This document shows positions 7,254 to 9,806 of a DNA stretch of 9,806 nt, piece by piece. The notes below the pieces were generated by a model that was given only the letters and a program-made list of their open reading frames with translations, searched no databases and was not told where the DNA came from. Each line of letters starts with the position of its first letter. Within the stretch, counting starts at the first letter, position 1. This DNA is from DATKWV01 sp035529405. Lineage in GTDB: Bacteria > Planctomycetota > Phycisphaerae > Sedimentisphaerales > Anaerobacaceae. A program made the position numbers and the translations under genes. The stretch lies in assembly GCA_035529405.1 (NCBI GenBank), contig DATKWV010000225.1:1-9806 (forward strand), given 5' to 3'.

Positions 7254-8012
7254 CTAATCGTCAAATCGCATCCCGTAGGCATCGCTAAAAGGCCTTGTTC
7301 CGAAGCTTTCATAGCCCAGCGGCGCTTTATAGCCGGCCCCGAGTCCAATTATTTTTTGTTTTGCAGCGTAACCGTCCGTTCCCGGTTTTTCCGGGTTATT
7401 GTATTTGCCGGCCGTTACCAGGTAGTACCAGTTGTCAATTTTTCTTATCTCCGTATCTATGCCCAGCCCGCTGAAATACTGCTTTACCGGCTGCAGATGG
7501 GCGGCATTCTGATACGTCTGTATAACGATTCTATTATTGCCTGTTTCTTCAGCCGGTTTAACGTCGGCTCGCCTAATCGGTTTTTCCTGAACAGTATCCG
7601 GTTTCGGTTCGACGCTGCTGGCCGGCGGAGGCGCCGCTGTTTTTCCGACGACTTTCACAGCTTCCTGGCCGGCCGGCTTTTCAACAACCCGTGAGCCCAG
7701 GCCCAGCCGGAAAACCGCCAAAACCAGCAGGATTAAACCCAGCAAAAACGCCACTGCCAGTTGATAAGGAACCGATATCTCGATTCTGTCGCCGTTAAGC
7801 CGCACTGCCGCCGGCTTCCTCGGCCAGGGCATCGGCGATTCAACACCGGTGCGACCGTCTTTTTCAGCCGCAATAAGGCTGTCCGCACGCTTGTCAGTGT
7901 CTGCCTGCGGCTGCGGCAACTCCGGCTGCGGCTGCGGCTTGCCCAAATCCGGCTTGACCTGGCCTTTACTGATTACCTCATAGAGCGACTTTTTCCTGCG
8001 GATACGCGCCAT
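7254..8012 (-). CDS. Single-pass membrane protein with C-terminal SPOR-like domain
   Basis: This 252-residue protein has a basic N-terminus (MARIRRKKSLYEV), a Pro/Gln-rich cytoplasmic linker (about 21-37), one membrane helix (about 84-104, YQLAVAFLLGLILLVLAVF), a Pro/Lys-rich periplasmic linker (about 105-158), and a C-terminal domain (about 160-235). In that domain RIVIQTYQN, a QPVKQYFSGLGIDTEIRKI segment and WYYLVTAGKY follow the beta-alpha-beta order of SPOR domains. Those domains bind denuded peptidoglycan at division sites in other bacteria, so an envelope or division role is plausible. That role is inferred, since planctomycete division is unusual. Gene order with the small basic protein (18-nt gap) points to one operon. 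The ATG at 8012 has only a weak ribosome site. The CTGCGG repeat coding for the Pro/Gln linker (about 7903-7940) is prone to length change. Confidence 0.82.
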   Translation of the reverse strand: MARIRRKKSLYEVISKGQVKPDLGKPQPQPELPQPQADTDKRADSLIAAEKDGRTGVESPMPWPRKPAAVRLNGDRIEISVPYQLAVAFLLGLILLVLAVFRLGLGSRVVEKPAGQEAVKVVGKTAAPPPASSVEPKPDTVQEKPIRRADVKPAEETGNNRIVIQTYQNAAHLQPVKQYFSGLGIDTEIRKIDNWYYLVTAGKYNNPEKPGTDGYAAKQKIIGLGAGYKAPLGYESFGTRPFSDAYGMRFDD

Positions 8013-8057
8013 AAACTCAAATCAGCCTTAAATTTATTGTTAACAGCCTGACGATTG

Positions 8058-8086
8058 ATTATAGTCTGTGCAGCATATACAAGCAA
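8058..8086 (-). promoter_or_regulatory. Probable sigma-70 promoter of the SPOR / small basic protein operon
   Basis: On the minus strand TTGCTT (8081-8086) is separated by 17 bp from a perfect TATAAT (8058-8063). Transcription would begin near 8051, giving a leader of about 39 nt before the ATG at 8012. The -35 is weak (TTG conserved, remainder poor), the -10 is perfect, and position relative to the gene is right. Confidence 0.6.
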
Positions 8087-8126
8087 GGCAAAATCGGTCT
8101 GGGACCGGTCCGACGTTACTATTTAC

Positions 8127-8177
8127 AATATTTCCGCCCGCATTGCAATCGAAAAACCTTAAAATATTTCCGCCCGC
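8127..8177 (+). repeat. 15-nt direct repeat, two copies
   Basis: AATATTTCCGCCCGC occurs at 8127-8141 and again at 8163-8177, a 36-bp period. Both copies are followed a short way on by GCAATC (8145-8150 and 8186-8191), so this may be a decayed duplication. Only two copies are seen, with no array. Confidence 0.7.
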
Positions 8178-8199
8178 CAGCCGTGGCAATCTCCTCCCC

Positions 8200-8252
8200 G
8201 TCATTCCGGACTTGATGCGCTAGCATCTGTCATTCCTGCGAAGGCAGGAATC
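8200..8252. repeat. Palindromic intergenic repeat, GTCATTCC type
   Basis: GTCATTCC appears twice (8200-8207 and 8229-8236). The second copy opens a perfect 8-bp stem, ATTCCTGC (8232-8239) with GCAGGAAT (8244-8251), around the loop GAAG. Between the copies, GATGC/GCATC (8214-8227) forms another small hairpin. The wording resembles dispersed repeats of the GTCATTCC...GGAATCCAG kind known in many bacteria, for example the dRS3 repeats of Neisseria. The structure is seen directly; the family link is from memory. Confidence 0.65.
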
Positions 8253-8290
8253 CAGATTGTTAGCCCCTTGCATTGGGGGTTTTTCTCTTT

Positions 8291-8303
8291 CCTGCACCGC
8301 AGG
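8291..8303. repeat. Short hairpin CCTGC-ACC-GCAGG
   Basis: A perfect 5-bp stem with a 3-base loop. Small enough to be chance alone, but it lies within the cluster of palindromes at 8200-8515. Confidence 0.35.
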
Positions 8304-8337
8304 TCCTTTGGCCCATCAATCGTCAATCGAAAACTTG

Positions 8338-8355
8338 TGCCCGCGCAAGCGGGTA
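8338..8355. repeat. Hairpin with GCAA tetraloop
   Basis: TGCCCGC (8338-8344) pairs with GCGGGTA (8349-8355), including one G-T pair, around GCAA, a stable GNRA loop if transcribed. It resembles the CCCGCGCAAGCGGG core seen in dispersed intergenic repeats. Confidence 0.55.
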
Positions 8356-8390
8356 TCGTCAATGCTACCTGCTCTATCGGAATGCAAGAA

Positions 8391-8423
8391 AAAAACCAAA
8401 AAACCGCAGGTTTTTTGGTTTTT
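8391..8423. repeat. Perfect 15-bp inverted repeat
   Basis: The left arm, five A, CC, six A, CC (8391-8405), is complementary without mismatch to the right arm, GG, six T, GG, five T (8409-8423), across the 3-base loop GCA. It would form a long hairpin on either strand. On the plus strand it is followed by T-rich repeats, so it could stop transcription arriving from the left, though no plus-strand gene lies there. Confidence 0.75.
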
Positions 8424-8448
8424 AGTTCTTCGTTTTTAGTTTTTAGTT
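8419..8448 (+). repeat. TTTTTAGTT direct repeats
   Basis: TTTTTAGTT occurs at 8419-8427, 8433-8441 and 8440-8448, the last two overlapping by two bases. The first copy includes the end of the long inverted repeat, so the two may belong to one element. Confidence 0.55.
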
Positions 8449-8472
8449 CAGAGTTCGTAGCATAGCGGACAG

Positions 8473-8515
8473 GCCTTCGGCAAGCTCAGGGCAGGCTCTG
8501 AGAGCGGTCGAAGGC
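8473..8515. repeat. Nested imperfect palindrome, CTTCGGCAAGCTCAGG type
   Basis: The outer arms GCCTTCG (8473-8479) and CGAAGGC (8509-8515) enclose an inner stem, GCTC (8484-8487) with GAGC (8502-8505), or alternatively CTCAG with CTGAG. The core CTTCGGCAAGCTCAGGGCAG resembles a palindromic intergenic repeat that I recall recurring in many unrelated bacterial genomes. It is probably one copy of a dispersed repeat in this genome too. Confidence 0.65.
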
Positions 8516-8795
8516 GCCGGATTCTGTAACCGGCAAATCGAAAACAAATCCTTGCAGTTTTATCGCAAATATGCATAATTGTAAATTTAGCGGGTGAAGC
8601 CATTGCAAAGATTAACCAGCAAAATCTCTACGGAAAAGATTAAGTCGTTTGTGTAAGCCGAAGCATAGCAAAGGTCCCGGACTCAGGGTAGTGCGGGGAA
8701 GGAAATAGAATCGGTTCTTCAATCACAAGACTTTTTTTATTTGGTGCATTTTGGTCTGAACGACAAGGCTTCGCTATTTGCATAACGGAGTAATT

Positions 8796-9707
8796 ATGGC
8801 TCACAAAAATAAGAGGACAAAAAACCCGTTGCGAAATGCAGGTGATCTTGGACGGCTTATGGCTGAGGGGGACAAACACTTAGCGCTCTACTATGTGGGG
8901 AGAGAGCGTTATGTTGATAAGGCTTTGTGCATAGATGACCCAGTTATTTTCATGATGGGGCCTAAAGGCATAGGCAAATCTGCTGTACTACAAATGGTAA
9001 GATTAGAAAAAACTCGGGATCAGAAAAGAATCATAAATATTGCACCAGATGACCTTGCGTTTTCAGCACTTGCTAATCTTAAGGTCGAGAGTCCAATGTT
9101 AACTGATGCAGTGCGTGGAACATGGTTGTTTAAGTCTTTGTGGGATTACGTTCTTTTGATGGAACTATGGGAAAAAGAGAACTCGCAGCCACAAAATCGT
9201 TTAGAAAGGTTTGTTTCCCTTTTTACTAAGACTAAAGACAAGAAACGGATTGAAAGACTTTTTGAAATAACAATAAGTGACAGTGGCAAAGCTACCACGC
9301 TGACAAATAGAATTCTTGAATTGATAAAGGAAATAGAATTGAGTGGCAAAATTAATAATATTGGTGTCGGAGGTTCCGTAAAAATTGCCAATGGGGGCTC
9401 AAAACAGTTTGAATTGTTATCAGAAATAAATAACGCAGTAAAAAAACTTCCAGCTATGCTTGAACACAATTATTATGTTCTGATAGATGATCTGGACTTA
9501 TATTGGAAAAATGACCCAAATCAGAATGCTTTTATAGCCGCGCTATTCCTCTCACTTCGGAAGTTATCGACTCCACCTATAAAATTTATGGTTTCCATAC
9601 GTGAGGATATATATAATTGTTTGCCGTTACCGGACAAGGATAAGTCAAGGGATAGAATATGCTCTAGATTAAGCAACATTTTTTCTGTAAATTCTTTTTT
9701 CTTTTGA
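8796..9707 (+). CDS. P-loop ATPase resembling the Sll1717 family, probably truncated
   Basis: The ATG at 8796 has GGAG 5 nt upstream; a TTG at 8778 would only add six residues. The 303-residue product has a lead segment ALYYVGRERYVDKAL (30-44), Walker A GPKGIGKS (55-62), a variable helical middle (about 85-220) and Walker B YYVLIDDLD (226-234). A third conserved segment, PIKFMVSIREDIYNCLPLPDKDKSRDRI (261-288), includes a possible sensor Arg269. This pattern fits predicted ATPases of the Sll1717 type, whose function is not known to me; they resemble STAND/KAP-like NTPases. The protein stops 12 residues after SRL with a Phe-rich nonsense-like tail (SNIFSVNSFFF), and from memory relatives continue well beyond this point. 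Base composition is strikingly AT-rich (14 G/C of 60 at 9301-9360, against 40 of 60 at 3421-3480 in the pump operon), a sign of transfer. The truncated protein may not be functional. Confidence 0.72.
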   Translation: MAHKNKRTKNPLRNAGDLGRLMAEGDKHLALYYVGRERYVDKALCIDDPVIFMMGPKGIGKSAVLQMVRLEKTRDQKRIINIAPDDLAFSALANLKVESPMLTDAVRGTWLFKSLWDYVLLMELWEKENSQPQNRLERFVSLFTKTKDKKRIERLFEITISDSGKATTLTNRILELIKEIELSGKINNIGVGGSVKIANGGSKQFELLSEINNAVKKLPAMLEHNYYVLIDDLDLYWKNDPNQNAFIAALFLSLRKLSTPPIKFMVSIREDIYNCLPLPDKDKSRDRICSRLSNIFSVNSFFF

Positions 9708-9806
9708 ATCAGCAGATTCGCTTTCGTTCTCCATTTCCACATTCATATCCAAATATCTTTTGCTGGCAATCCAGTCCTCACTGACCTCCATCTCAATGGC
9801 ACTAAC
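9669..9806 (-). CDS. C-terminal end of a convergent gene, unidentified (5' part outside window)
   Basis: A minus-strand frame is open from the right edge and ends at TAA (9669-9671), giving 45 residues: VSAIEMEVSEDWIASKRYLD, then MNVEMENESESADSKEKR and IYRKNVA. Composition is hydrophilic and acidic, then basic, as in a plausible C-terminal tail. It overlaps the 3' end of the ATPase frame by 39 nt, exactly where the ATPase stops looking like its family, which supports this strand as the coding one there. The fragment is too short to name. It could also be a chance open frame. Confidence 0.4.
   Translation of the reverse strand, partial: VSAIEMEVSEDWIASKRYLDMNVEMENESESADSKEKRIYRKNVA

Larger units (their letters stand above)
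8087..8795. other. Gene-free, repeat-rich intergenic region
   Basis: I find no convincing reading frame here on either strand; the short frames present lack ribosome sites and read through palindromes. From 8100 to 8520 the region is packed with short palindromes and direct repeats, itemised separately. A perfect 10-bp palindrome GGACCGGTCC lies at 8102-8111. A weak hairpin followed by T-rich sequence, AGCCCC/GGGGTT then TTTTCTCTTT, lies at 8262-8290. From 8521 to 8795 the sequence turns AT-rich and leads into the ATPase gene. I see no clear promoter there, and no tRNA or other RNA gene that I can recognise. Confidence 0.6.

Noticed and set aside
8127..8177. Possible start of a CRISPR array
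   Set aside because: Only two 15-nt copies, no third repeat at the same period, and no cas-like gene nearby.
8262..8290. Intrinsic terminator on the plus strand
   Set aside because: The stem is short (four G-C pairs plus weak pairs) and no plus-strand gene precedes it, so a terminator role is not supported.
8257..8465. Two short plus-strand frames in the repeat region
   Set aside because: They read through hairpins and homopolymer arms (8391-8423), have no ribosome site, and look like chance frames in repeat DNA.
8640..8760. tRNA or other structured RNA gene with a GGTTC-like arm
   Set aside because: GGTTCTTCAATC does not fit the T-arm consensus, and I could not fold a cloverleaf around it.
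6527..8790. ATTTGCATAACG seen near 6527 and again just before the ATPase start
   Set aside because: A shared 12-mer is expected by chance several times in about 10 kb on both strands; flanking bases do not match.
8640..8879. Minus-strand frame of 79 residues across the ATPase start
   Set aside because: It overlaps the supported ATPase start and ribosome site and has no recognisable feature.

Overview
The window looks like chromosome from a bacterium of the PVC group, most likely a planctomycete (a Phycisphaerae-type lineage is my best guess). The best taxonomic clue is the 85-residue protein at 6978-7235. It matches my memory of the small basic protein family found in Planctomycetes, Verrucomicrobia and Chlamydiae (MSIDR-LK-KGALVRHRNVLSR start, then a GDSVL-LPKV segment). 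It sits directly behind a single-pass SPOR-like protein. Lipoprotein-type and tripartite efflux components show a diderm envelope.

Bases 1-6396, all on the minus strand, form one tightly packed efflux operon. In transcription order it holds a TetR repressor of the CecR type, a TolC/OprM-type outer-membrane lipoprotein, an 83-residue two-helix membrane protein of unknown role, a periplasmic adaptor, and an RND (HAE-1-like) pump that runs off the left edge. Gaps are 55 nt, 15 nt, a 10-nt overlap, and 13 nt. A near-consensus sigma-70 promoter (TTGACT, 17 bp, TATACT) lies in front of tetR. Two copies of an AAACACTYGTTT box occupy its spacer and probable start site, so the repressor probably controls itself and the pump. 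The encoded machine would span both membranes and expel small molecules.

Bases 6586-8012, also minus strand, hold three small genes: a 76-residue two-helix membrane protein, the small basic protein, and the SPOR-like envelope protein. The last two are probably co-transcribed from a promoter near 8058-8086.

Bases 8013-8795 hold no convincing gene. They carry a dense set of short palindromes and direct repeats from several apparently unrelated families, in places resembling dispersed intergenic repeats known from many genomes.

Bases 8796-9806 switch strand and composition. An AT-rich plus-strand gene encodes a P-loop ATPase resembling the Sll1717 family. It seems to be cut short just after a conserved post-Walker-B segment, where a convergent minus-strand reading frame begins. 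This end looks like accessory, transferred and rearranged DNA. I see no complete new system here. The points most worth a second look are the extra two-helix protein in the pump operon, the insertion in the adaptor's lipoyl domain, the palindrome cluster and the truncated ATPase.
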